From Priapulus caudatus (lineage: Eukaryota > Priapulida > Priapulimorpha > Priapulimorphida > Priapulidae), in NCBI RefSeq assembly GCF_000485595.1, contig NW_014577172.1, positions 359,491 through 415,207 on the forward strand: DNA of 55,717 bases, read 5' to 3'. The translations under genes were made by a program, and so were the position numbers. Within the stretch, counting starts at the first letter, position 1, and the number at the start of each line of letters is the position of its first letter. The notes under the pieces were generated by a model. That model saw only the letters and a list, made by a program, of their open reading frames with translations. It was not told the origin of the DNA and ran no database searches. This document shows, in pieces, positions 45,037-55,441 of the stretch.

Positions 45037-45233
45037 GTAACAGAAATAATTCGTGCAACAAAAGAATGACTTTCACTGCTTCATACCTTTTATATACGCT
45101 TCGCTGGACACCACTAAAACGCATTGCTTGTAAGTTTGGCCAGTTGATAAAATAATCACGTAGAAACAGAGAGTAGAGCAAACGACAGTTGATAACAGTC
45201 TGTATTTCATTCTGCGAATAATCACCATTTCAG

Positions 45234-45371
45234 ATGCTGACGAATGTTTCGAACAAAGCCACAACTGTGACAGTAGACTACCTCAGCGATCGCTCTGCAC
45301 AAACACCGTCGGTAGCTTCACCTGTAACTGCTTCACTCCTTACTGGGAGGGAGATGGCGTCGTCTGCACAG
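45234..45371 (+). CDS. EGF-like exon with lengthened loops
   Basis: A 138-nt exon, the longest EGF module here, between CATTTCAG and GTAAAT. The domain starts DADEC. Its C2-C3 loop has nine residues (DSRLPQRSL) instead of five, followed by CTNTVGSFTCNC, and the C5-C6 loop FTPYWEGDGVVC also has two extra residues. All six cysteines and the Ca and hydroxylation motifs are kept, so the fold should hold with a protruding loop. Confidence 0.92.
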
Positions 45372-45786
45372 GTAAATAGCTGTCGTATGGTGGTCTGTGT
45401 ATCTGCATGTTGCTGCGAGCGATGTACGAAGAGTGGATGCGAGTATGCGTGGTTTAGGTTAGCAGTGTGTGTTGTAGGAAGCTATGTAGCGATATTGTGT
45501 ATGATCGCAGACATAAACAAAGATATACTTATCCATCGTAGCGATCTCATTGTAGTCAGCGATGACGTCATCATAATAGCTATTTTATTTACTAGCCAAT
45601 AGACGTAAATAACTAGTAACCTTTTGAATAGCTTAGGATTTCAATTAGCCATAAGATGGATGATAGTTACATGACAGTAAACAAATAGAATTTAAACAGC
45701 ATCTACATAATTCACTCCCATAAAAAATAAACAGAAGGCATCTGTTCGGAGGTTTTAAAGTTGTTTACTTTCGCTTGTTTATACAG

Positions 45787-45876
45787 ATGTTGATCAGTGT
45801 AAGCAGCAGCCACCACCCTGTCCTGACGTGATGATGTGCGTCAATCTAGAAGGCGCTCCAGGATTCTCCTGTAGTG
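45787..45876 (+). CDS. Half EGF exon (C1-C4 only), first of two
   Basis: A 90-nt phase 1-1 exon between TATACAG and GTAAGC. It reads DVDQC, then KQQPPPC, PDVMMC and VNLEGAPGFSC, and stops just after C4. C5 and C6 are absent and no exon carrying them was found in the next 411 bp. The Ca motif has Gln instead of Glu, a permitted variant. The architecture matches the exon at 48477, including PPPC. The two may be a distinct four-cysteine module. Confidence 0.85.
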
Positions 45877-46287
45877 GTAAGCAATCTGAGAACATACAAG
45901 TAGTACTCGACAACTACAAAAATACATTTGCGTTGACAGAAAATTGTGTAATAAACGACGGTAGATCATCGCTACTAGTGGGTCCACTTGTCAGGTTAAA
46001 GACGGAATTTAATTCAGTCAGCGCAGTGAATTTTCTCAGGGTCTAACGATTTGGCATTTCATGCTGTAAACTCCCTCCTATCTGTGACCGCAGGTAATGG
46101 CAAGTCCGTTTCCATTGGTACCTAAAAGAGCATCTAATGAGAAACTATATAACCTTAACAGTTACAACTCTTTAATGCGATGAAGGCAACCAGAGCGCGG
46201 GAGAAAATATATTTACGACAGTGGAATGACCGTGGACCCTATGTGAAATATAGCAACGTATTTTTTTGTTTAATTCCTCATGATTAG

Positions 46288-46410
46288 ACATGGACGAATG
46301 TGAGCTTGGACTTGACAACTGCCACGAGATGGCGCTGTGCAGAAACATTGAGGCCAGTTTCCAGTGTATATGTGAGGCGGGTTACACGGGAGATGGCGTT
46401 CAATGCTCCG
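46288..46410 (+). CDS. EGF-like exon, Ca-binding type
   Basis: A 123-nt exon between TGATTAG and GTAAGA. The domain starts DMDEC, with CRNIEASFQCIC (Ala instead of the usual Gly) and EAGYTGDGVQC. Confidence 0.93.
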
Positions 46411-46554
46411 GTAAGATTGATTCAGCGTTAGTTCTCCCAGCAAGATAATTAGAAGCTAATTATTAATTAAAAAGATAACTAATTACGATTTATCGACGAG
46501 ACCGTCTGCGGAATGTGATTCGTCTTAACCCGTTGCTTTCGCCATCTTCTGCAG

Positions 46555-46680
46555 ATCTGAACGAATGTGATGAGGGACGGGACAACTGTGATATCACACA
46601 CGGAAGCTGTTTCAACAACGATGGCAGCTTCACGTGCAGCTGTGACACAGGATTCACGGGCGATGGCGTCGACTGCTCAG
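46555..46680 (+). CDS. EGF-like exon, Ca-binding type
   Basis: A 126-nt exon between TTCTGCAG and GTATAT. The domain starts DLNEC, has a longer C2-C3 loop (DITHGSC), CFNNDGSFTCSC and DTGFTGDGVDC. The intron before it is only 144 bp, the shortest in the gene. Confidence 0.94.
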
Positions 46681-46909
46681 GTATATACACCGGCGCATTG
46701 AGGAAAGAAATGGTGATGTATTGTCACACGCGGGCTGGTATATAACACACATGATATTAGGCACTAGTGTACCTCACGTGTAATTACGTTATTGTTTCTT
46801 CGCTCTATTATAATATATAATATATGTATTATATATGCATATGTGTCTGTTATCTATCTATAAATCTCTAAATGATATATATATATATATATGCATACAA
46901 CATTTACAG

Positions 46910-47035
46910 ATTTGAATGAGTGTAGCGAAGGTGCGGATTCGTGCGGAGACAACACGGAATGCCAAAACCTCGAAGGTTCTTTCTATTGTACGTGCAAGGA
47001 TGGTTTCATGCCTGTCAGCGAGACGGAATGTAGAG
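46910..47035 (+). CDS. EGF-like exon, Ca-binding type
   Basis: A 126-nt exon between ATTTACAG and GTATGT. The domain starts DLNEC, with CQNLEGSFYCTC and a non-GDG C5-C6 loop, KDGFMPVSETEC. A TA tract lies just upstream of the acceptor. Confidence 0.93.
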
Positions 47036-47378
47036 GTATGTCGACGACACTAATCTTATAGCTTGATTAGAAAGATATGGTGGGTTGGGAGTAATTGTAG
47101 TATATATATATGTTATAATTCAGGCTTGCAGTGACGACATGCACTACAATAGTAGAATAGTTTGTTATTGGCATGAGGTAAATTTTAGGTTAAATTAGAT
47201 TGACACTAGGTTACGCTGACACACGATGAATTAAGTAGCATTATTGCTTATGTGTCATATCTGTGTAAATAATAATAATATTATAATTTATTGTTCACTA
47301 TTATGTTATTATTATTATTTATTTTCGTTTTACTCATCGTATTATTTATCTTTTTAATATTTTCTTTCTAATCCTTAG

Positions 47379-47504
47379 ACATAGATGAATGCTTCGAGAG
47401 ACTTGCGAAGTGTGACGAGCAGGCGACGTGCACCAACACACTCGGTAGCTACGAATGTGACTGCAACGGTGGATATGAAGGGGATGGCGTCACTGTGTGC
47501 GCTA
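47379..47504 (+). CDS. EGF-like exon, Ca-binding type
   Basis: A 126-nt exon between ATCCTTAG and GTAAGT. The domain starts DIDEC, with CTNTLGSYECDC and NGGYEGDGVTVC. C2-C3 reads CDEQATC, an O-fucose consensus. It ends in A, so the next domain starts with Asn. Confidence 0.93.
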
Positions 47505-48012
47505 GTAAGTATTCCGCTCTGTCTCATCATTACCTGGATGGAACTTACATAGATAGTGAAGCTGCCACTACAGCCTCGTAATAATCTATCTTACGCTGTT
47601 AAGCATATTAGGATTAGGCTAATTATACGGTAGCAGACATGGCTTCCTGTTTGCATGGTCATTTCGAATTCGACTTTCAACATTCCATCGTAAACTATTT
47701 ATGGAACACACTATATTCACAATGTATCAATAGCTTATTAAGTATGCTTAACACGCTGTTGAAAGTATGTGTAATTGTAAATGGGTTGTAAGTTTATGAT
47801 ATACTACGAGGAAATTGCGATTATTGAACTAAAGACAACGCAGATTCATTTTATGGCGGTGGCAGTATGGCTGCTATTACATGGAATCTGTAATATTTAC
47901 ATTTACATGACCGGTTTGATGTCATCCCTCCAACGTACTATTATAACTCCCGCGATAGATAAGTACGTGTAATTCAACATGTCATTGCTAATCACTATCT
48001 AATTTGCTGCAG

Positions 48013-48135
48013 ACATCAACGAATGTAGAACAGGCCTGGCAAACTGCCATCACAATGCTAGTTGTCGAGACCTGCCTGGTGGATTCGAATGCATCTGTCG
48101 CACTGGCTATGCCGGAGATGGTTTTACTTGCTCAG
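48013..48135 (+). CDS. EGF-like exon, last complete EGF
   Basis: A 123-nt exon between GCTGCAG and GTGCGA. The domain starts [N]INEC, with CRDLPGGFECIC and RTGYAGDGFTC. CHHNASC carries both an N-glycosylation sequon (NAS) and the O-fucose consensus. Confidence 0.93.
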
Positions 48136-48476
48136 GTGCGAAATTCTTTCATCGTCTAGTTAATTCCTTCATAGTCATATATATATATATATATTTCGCA
48201 GAGCTAAGCAATAAGCCCATATTCCTCCTAGTCTACAACTCTGCATTTAGTAACAAATCCTGACTCTATTATCAGATATTTCCCGTAGACTGGTGTGTAT
48301 TCGTACGTCATTGTAATTGCCTACTACTTTATAATACTGAGGTTGTACGTTATGCAGGTTTATGTGTGCGCGCGTATGTGCATCACTGTATCAATCGATA
48401 TATCTGAAGAGTTAAGGTGAAACCTCGCCAGTGGTTTACCTAGTTAGTAAGTTATCATTCCCTTTTCTATCTCTAG

Positions 48477-48566
48477 ATATCGATGAGTGCACCGAACTGT
48501 TTCCACCTCCTTGTCAAGAGGGAGCAATGTGTGAAAATAGACCAGGAGACTTTGTATGCTTCCTTG
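48477..48566 (+). CDS. Half EGF exon (C1-C4 only), second of two
   Basis: A 90-nt phase 1-1 exon between TCTCTAG and GTAAGT. It reads DIDEC, then TELFPPPC, QEGAMC and ENRPGDFVC followed by FL, ending after C4 like 45787-45876. It is the last cysteine-bearing exon seen before the Thr/Pro linker and the array, so it caps the EGF rod. Confidence 0.87.
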
Positions 48567-48705
48567 GTAAGTGTTTTACTTTCAGCTCAATTGTACATTA
48601 CTGGTGTGTTTGAGTGCAGCCAAATTAATTTGGTCAGGTAATGGCAGACGTGTATACTGCAAAGGGCAATCATGTTAACACTAAGTTACTGAATTTGTTT
48701 TGCAG

Positions 48706-48738
48706 AGAGTACACCAGCTACGACCCCGACTCCAACAA
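48706..48738 (+). CDS. Thr/Pro linker exon, 33 nt
   Basis: A phase 1-1 micro-exon between TTTTGCAG and GTAAGT encoding ESTPATTPTPT. It links the EGF rod to the array. The Thr/Pro content suggests mucin-type O-glycosylation. Such a small exon rests on splice sites, phase and composition, all of which agree. Confidence 0.8.
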
Positions 48739-50156
48739 GTAAGTGCGCATTGCATTGTATAAGTAGTCATCTGTATATAGCTTGTCCGTACGTTTTGTAG
48801 GGTGACAGGTGACGGTGCCGTATGAGCTACAATAGCAAGACCTAATTATACTACACAATCATACCCCCTTTAACGAAGCAGCGTTTCGTGGTTTACCTTT
48901 ACTTAACAGGAAAAATATTCAGGAATATACTGCTTAAGAGAAGATCAGTCAAACATTAATGAAAACGACCTGACGGTAACATTCTTAGTCGCCATGGTAA
49001 TTCGCTACCTCAGGAAGGCGTCTAGTCTGTTAAATGAGTCATGATCTTATGTCGATTTCCATTTATTCATAAATTACAAAGCAAGCACGATATTACCAAC
49101 AAAAGGTAAACCTGATGTTACGGGGCCTGATCTTATCACAGATACAACAGTCACATGTGAGTCATGGCCAAAGGCTAGGTATAATGTATATTCTCTGTAG
49201 GTTATTCAATCTCTCATCACAATTCTTCAAGTCAGTTGAGGCCATGGAGTATAGATTATGCAAGATGTAAACTTTAACACTAATAAAAGTTTTGCTCTGA
49301 TAGTCAGTAATAATAAAATATAAGCGTAACTTGTAAAGCTTATCCTATTAAACATGTCTGCAAAGAAGTTAAGAGTGAATCATAGATTTCATAGAATTGA
49401 TAGAATAAAATTTCCATATAATGCACCAACCTATCAACCAACCCATTTGAGAAATTGCCACTTATTGACACAAAAATTATACGGTTTTGTATTGTTCCGT
49501 GACATATGCATTCACATAAGCTCACTGTATTTATTTAACAATTCTAGACGCAAGTATATTAAAATTCAACATCCGCATCACCATCTTTCGACATCATTAA
49601 ATAATAGGCGTTTTAAATTAGATTAGTGGCAATTTACGCAATACTGCACATATACCTGCACATATACCTGCACATATACGTGCACATATACCTACACATA
49701 TACCTGCACATATACCTGCACATATACCTGCACTCAAACATATCAACAGTCATGCATGCCCTCACTCAAAATATGCAAATAGATACAAAAGCAAAACACG
49801 CATTACACACGTGGTCGAAAATCAAAATCACATGTACAAACAAGCAAACCTTAACTCTATTATATTAAAGTAAACACGCAGTTGAGATTGACTTTTATCA
49901 TATAAATGCGACAACATAATATTATTGCTGTTTGTTATTTTATGATTTTTTTGGTTGTAATTATGTGCAGTGTTAACAGTTTTATTATTATTTCATGTTA
50001 TTAGCAAGTTAATTTATTTTGTTTTTTTAGTGACGAATCAGGGTGCTAACTTGATTTAATGGTTAACCTATTTTCTTTTAATTATAATATCGTTTTTTTT
50101 ATTAATAGTCAGATACTATTTATTTTATTACGTTTGGTTGTTTATTTAAACTTCAG
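48739..50156 (+). other. Intron, 1.4 kb
   Basis: AT-rich, with a 12-bp minisatellite (GCACATATACCT) at 49645-49735. I saw no further exon. Confidence 0.7.
49645..49735. repeat. 12-bp minisatellite GCACATATACCT
   Basis: About seven units with a single variant (ACGT / ACCTACA). Confidence 0.92.
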
Positions 50157-53100
50157 CAATAACAGGAGCACCAATACAAATTAAAACTCCAACTGGAACA
50201 GGACCTACAGAAACTGGGCCAACTCAAACAGGACCAACTGGAACAGGACCTACAGTAACTGGACCAACTGGAACTGGGCCAACTGAAACAGGACCAACTG
50301 GAACAGGTCCTACAGTAACTGGACCAACTGGAACTGGACCAACTGGAACAGGACCAACAGGAACAGGACCTACAGTAACTGGTCCAACTGGAACTGGACC
50401 AACTGGAACAGGACCAACAGGAACAGACCAACTGAACGGTCCTTACAAGTAACCTGGACGACAACGAACTGTGCACCAACTGGCAAACAGACCAACCAGA
50501 ATCAGGACTCTACAAGCTAAGCTGTCCAACTGAACTGGACCAAACTGGAATACACACCCTTACAGTAAGCAGCCCAATTAACTGGAACAGGTACCAACTT
50601 TGGAACACGTCCTCATAAACTGGACCTCAACTGAACTGACGAACTATGGAAGCAGGACAACAGAACAGGGTAACCTACAGTAAGCAGGATCCCCCGCCTT
50701 ACACGTAAGACGCCCAAGCTGAAACAGACCTACAGTAACCAGGCCCAACTGAACATGCCCAACTGGAACAGTACTATACAAGAACTGGACAACTGAACTG
50801 CCAACTGAATACAGGACCAACTGGAAACAGGTCTACAGTACTGGATCCAACTGGAAACTTGACGCAACGGAACAGGACCAACAGGAACAGTACCTACATT
50901 AACTTGTCGCAACTGAATCTGACAACTGGAACAGGGCAACATAAACAGGTCCCTACAGTAACTGGACCTAACTCAACTGGATCCCAAAACTTGGAACCGG
51001 ACCGACAGTAACTGGACGCAACCCGAACAGAACAACTGAATCAGAACTACATGAACATTCAACTGGAACTCGACCAAACTGCAACAAGGACCTACAGTAG
51101 ACTCGGACCCAACTGAAAACAAGGACCTTACAGTAACTGGACCAACGATAGCAGGACCAACTGGAACAGGCACCTACAGTAACAGGTCCAACCTGAATAC
51201 TGACAACTGAACAGGAACCTACAGTAACTGGACAACTCGGAACTGGGCCAACGAAACAGGACCAACTGAACAGTTCCCTACTAGTAACATGGACCAACTG
51301 GAACTGGACAACTTGGAACAGGACCAACAGGAACAGGAACTACAGTAATGGTCCAACTGGAACTGGAACCAACCTGAACAAGCCAACAGGAACAGTCCTA
51401 CATTAACTGACCCAACTGGAACTGACCAATGAAACTGACACGTATCAGTAACGGACCACCACTCGAACAGGACCAAACTGAACAGGCACTCTACCAGTAA
51501 CAGTCCTAAACTCGTAACTGACGCCAACTGGAACATGACCCTATCAGGTAACGACTATCATAAGGTACCCGGTAACCATCGACCCATACCACAACAGACT
51601 CTTACAGTATACAGGTCCAAACTGAACTGGACCAACTGAACAGGACTACAGTTTAACACTGGGCCAACTGGAAGCTGTACCAACTGAAAACATACCAACT
51701 GAACTGACCTACTAGTACGCTGAACCAATCTGGAACCGACGCGACAGAACTGGACCAACGGAATCAGGCAAACTGTACATCGACCTATCCACAACTTGGC
51801 ACCAACTGTGCAACATGACCTACAGTAACAGTCCAACACCTGGAACTGGACGCAACTGAACAGGATCCTATCTCCCTACATTAAGCAAGGACCTACAGTA
51901 GATCAGGACCATACATTAACCTCCGTCCAACGGAACTGGACCTAACTAGCAATAACTGATCCAACTGGAACCAGGACCAACCGCCCAGGACGACCAACTG
52001 GAACATGGGACCTACAGTAACATGGTCCCAACACTGGAACACGGATCAACCTGGAAGCAATGTCCTAATCAGTAACTTGACCAACTGGACTGACACAACC
52101 TGAATCAGGCACTCAACACGAACATGGACCTAAGTCAGTAACTGTCCAACTGAACTGATCCTAACTGAACAGGCCAACTCTCGAACAGGTCCTAACAGTC
52201 AACGGGCCAACTGGAACTGGGACGTCAAGCTGAACCGGAGACTCGACAGTAACTTGGCACCTCAACCGGAACAGGACCAACTGGAAAGACCAACAGAACA
52301 GATCCAACTGGAACTGAACCAACTGGAACAGGAACTATCAAGTAAACTGACCAGACTAAAACAGTACCTTACAGTAACTATGGGCCACACTGGAACTCGG
52401 ACCAAACTGAAACAGAGACCAACTGCAACTTGGACCAACGGAACCGACCGACAGTAACTGCAACTGGAACAGGGCCCAACTTGGACACGACCTCAGTAAC
52501 TGGACCAACTGCCTAAAGGAACCTACATAAACTGGACCAAACTGGAACCGGCGCAACTGAACTATGGCGCCAACTGGAACAGGAGCCAACGGAACAACCT
52601 ACAGTAACTGACCAAACTGAAAAACATGACCTACAAGTAACTGGGCACACTGAACTGACCAACTGAAGCAATCGGAACCCACACTGGCAACTGGAGCCTA
52701 GTACAGTAACTGACCCACACTGAATCCCGTGACCGCGACAGTAACTGACCCAACTGAAACAGCGGCCACTGAAAACAGGACCTACAGTAACTGGACCAAC
52801 TGGAACAGGACCAACTGGTACTGGCCCAACTGGAACAGGTCCAACTGGAACAGGACCTACAGTAACTGGACCAACTGGAACAGGACCAACTGGAACAGGA
52901 CCTACAGTAACTGGACCTACAGTAACTGGACCAACTGGAACAGGACCAACAGGAACAGGACCTACAGTAACTGGACCAACTGGAACTGGACCAACTGGAA
53001 CAGGACCAACAGGAACAGGACCTACAGTAACTGGTCCAACTGGAACTGGACCTACAGCAACTGGACCAACTGGAACTGGGCCAACTGAAACAGGACCAAC

Positions 53101-54530
53101 TGGAACAGATCCTACAGTAACTGGACCCACTGGAACTGGACCAACTGAAACAGGACCAACTGGAACAGGACCTACAGTAACTGGACCCACTGGAACTGGA
53201 CCAACTGGAACAGGACCTACAGTAACTGGACCAACTGCAACAGGACCTACAGTAACTGGACCCACTGGAACAGGACCTACAGTAACTGGACCAACTGGAA
53301 CTGGACCTACAGTAACTGGACCAACTGGAACAGGACCTACAGTAACTGGACCAACTGGAACAGGACCAACTGGAACAGGACCAACTGGAACAGGACCTAC
53401 AGTAACTGGACCTACAGTAACAGGTCCAACTGGAACTGGGCAAACTGGAACAGGACCAACCGAAACAGGACCTACAGTAACTGGACCAACTGGAACCGGG
53501 CCTACAGTAACTGGGCCAACTGGAACTGGACCAACTGAAACAGGACCTACAGTAACTGAACCAACTGGAACAGGACCAACCGGAACAGAACCAACAGGAA
53601 CTGGTCCTATAGTAACTGGACCTACGGGCACAGGGCCAACTGAAACAGGACCTACAGTAACTGGACCAACTGGAACTGGACCAACTGGAACAGGTCCAAC
53701 TGGAACAGGTCCTACAGTAACTAGACCTACTGGAACTGGACCCACTGGACCCACTGGAACTGGACCAACTGGAACTGGACCTACAATAACTGGACCAACT
53801 GGAACTGGACCTACAGTAACAGGACCAACTGGAACAGGACCAACTGGAACTGGACCAACTGAAACTGGACCAACTGGAACAGGACCTACAGTAACTGGTC
53901 CAACTGGAACAGGACCAACTGGAACAGGACCAACAGAAACTGGACCAACTGGAACAGGACCCACTGGAACGGGAGCAACTGTAACTGGGCCTACCGTAAC
54001 AGGACCTACAGTAACTGGGCCTACGGTAACAGGTCCAACTGGAACAGGGCCAACTGGAACAGGGCCAACTGGAACAGGACCTACAGTAACTGGACCAACT
54101 GGAACAGAGGCAACAGAAACAGGACCAACAGTAACAGGACCAACTGGAACAGGACCTACAGTTACTGGACCTACTGGAACTGGACCAACTGGAACAGGGC
54201 AAACTGGAACAGGACCTACAGTAACTGGACCAACTGGAACAGGGCCAACTGGAACGGGACCAACTGGAACTGGACCAACGGTAACAGAACCTACAGCAAC
54301 TGGACCAACTGGAACAGGGCCAACTGGAACAGGACCAACTGGAACTGGACCAACTGAAACAGGACCCACTGGAACTGGACCAACTGGAACTGGACCAACT
54401 GGAACTGGACCAACTGGAACTGGACCAACTGGAACAGGACCTACAATAACTGGACCAACTGGAACTGGACCTACAGTAACAGGACCAACTGGAACAGGAC
54501 CAACTGGTACTGTAACGAGTGGACCAACAG
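50157..54530 (+). CDS. Mucin-like G-P-T-x-T array exon
   Basis: Acceptor ACTTCAG ends at 50156 and donor GTAATA starts at 54531, both phase 1 and both in the G-P-T frame. It begins [16 protein letters not shown] and ends [10 protein letters not shown]. The body is 15-bp units encoding [10 protein letters not shown] and GPTET, with no cysteine. One residue in two is Thr or Pro, consistent with a dense O-glycosylated, extended, possibly elastic tail (inference). Positions 50157-50423 and about 52775-54530 are clean. The middle is indel-ridden, so the true length and continuity of the exon are uncertain. Confidence 0.8.
50424..52774 (+). repeat. Noisy inner part of the array exon
   Basis: The same 15-bp units as the flanks, with frequent single-base indels and stop codons in all three forward frames. 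The borders with clean sequence are abrupt. It resembles uncorrected gap fill inside a tandem repeat that short reads could not span. Confidence 0.88.
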
Positions 54531-55075
54531 GTAATATCCAAATTTGAAACAAGGCACCATATTAGTATTTTGTTCGAAAAGTTTCTTTGTTGTAGCGTAT
54601 TTATTTGGCTGTACACAAAATTTGGTTCTTACTTTTGTTTACTAATGTGGATTTAAGTTGTCCTGTTACCCAATTAACTCAGGCCCCCAATATGATATTA
54701 GGGTACCATATATTGATATTGCATGCTGCATTACAGTAACAATGACCATGAGTACACCCGACACTGGCACAGCCCCAACCGGCCCAGAATCAACTGGTAG
54801 GGAATGAGTACTGAACACGCTGTAATTGTGTTGCCTTACAAGACACTGTCAACAACTTCGCTTGCATCTGTAAAATTTGACTTTTGCATTGTTCACCTTT
54901 ATTTGCGTATTACTAGGTAGCTCTACAAAACAAACTTGTTAGATATTTACAGCGTTATGAAATTTTTTTTAGTTCTGTTATAAAGTTAACCAATTTTCAT
55001 CGATATGTCATACATTTAAGGCAAGTATAATGTTGTTAACATGAGCATTGAATTTTATTCTATGCTCCCACACAG
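54531..55075 (+). other. Intron, 545 bp
   Basis: AT-rich and single-copy apart from its noisy version at 35315-35906. Confidence 0.85.
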
Positions 55076-55132
55076 CAACAGTGACAGGAAGCACCGGAAC
55101 TGGATCAACTCCAACAGGTTCAGAGCCAACAG
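55076..55132 (+). CDS. Thr/Gly/Ser linker exon, 57 nt
   Basis: A phase 1-1 exon between CCACACAG and GTAGGA, encoding [T]TVTGSTGTGSTPTGSEPTG. It has the same character as the array but with Ser and Glu, and separates two array exons. A damaged copy lies at 35907-35972. Confidence 0.82.
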
Positions 55133-55441
55133 GTAGGACAGCATTTACCAACGTATTTAACTACTGTAGTGTATAGTAAAGACACAAGAAAACGTTTATT
55201 TTACTGTAGTGTACTAATAACCTCATTTATTTGAGATGCCAATCGCTCATGAAACCGTAGCCATTCCTACTTTTATTTCCAATTGTTATTATTTATTTCG
55301 ACAGATTTAAACATTTGTTTGGCTGTGATTTCGATTTATTTCTACTTTTCAAAATGTTCATTAACATTACATTTTTTATACATTTATTTTACTTTCTCCT
55401 GAATTTTATTTGATGGATAGGTTTATTTACTTGAGTTACAG
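55133..55441 (+). other. Intron, 309 bp
   Basis: AT-rich; nothing seen beyond its noisy version at 35973-36286. Confidence 0.85.

Larger units (their letters stand above)
39778..48476 (+). other. Short introns of the main EGF block
   Basis: Between the exons listed in this range the introns are mostly 140-590 bp, AT-rich and GT-AG. Apart from the tracts listed separately (TA runs near 40067-40110, 46873-46895 and 48178-48195, CAG/TAG, ACCT, the ATCGATCATC repeat near 44250-44305) I see nothing in them. The stretches 45372-45786, 45877-46287 and 47505-48012 hold no recognised feature. Confidence 0.7.

Noticed and set aside
45504-45530. Possible EGF start (ATCGCAG then ACATAAACAAAG)
   Set aside because: After the acceptor-like AG it reads DINKD with no cysteine pattern and no GDG loop downstream.
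48620-48637. Possible 18-nt phase 1-1 micro-exon (AKLIWSG) after the second half EGF
   Set aside because: It has AG and GT in the right phase but no cysteines to complete the EGF, and no counterpart after the first half EGF. Likely chance.
50157-54530. Collagen-like domain
   Set aside because: Gly recurs every five residues in a 2-3 pattern, not every third residue.
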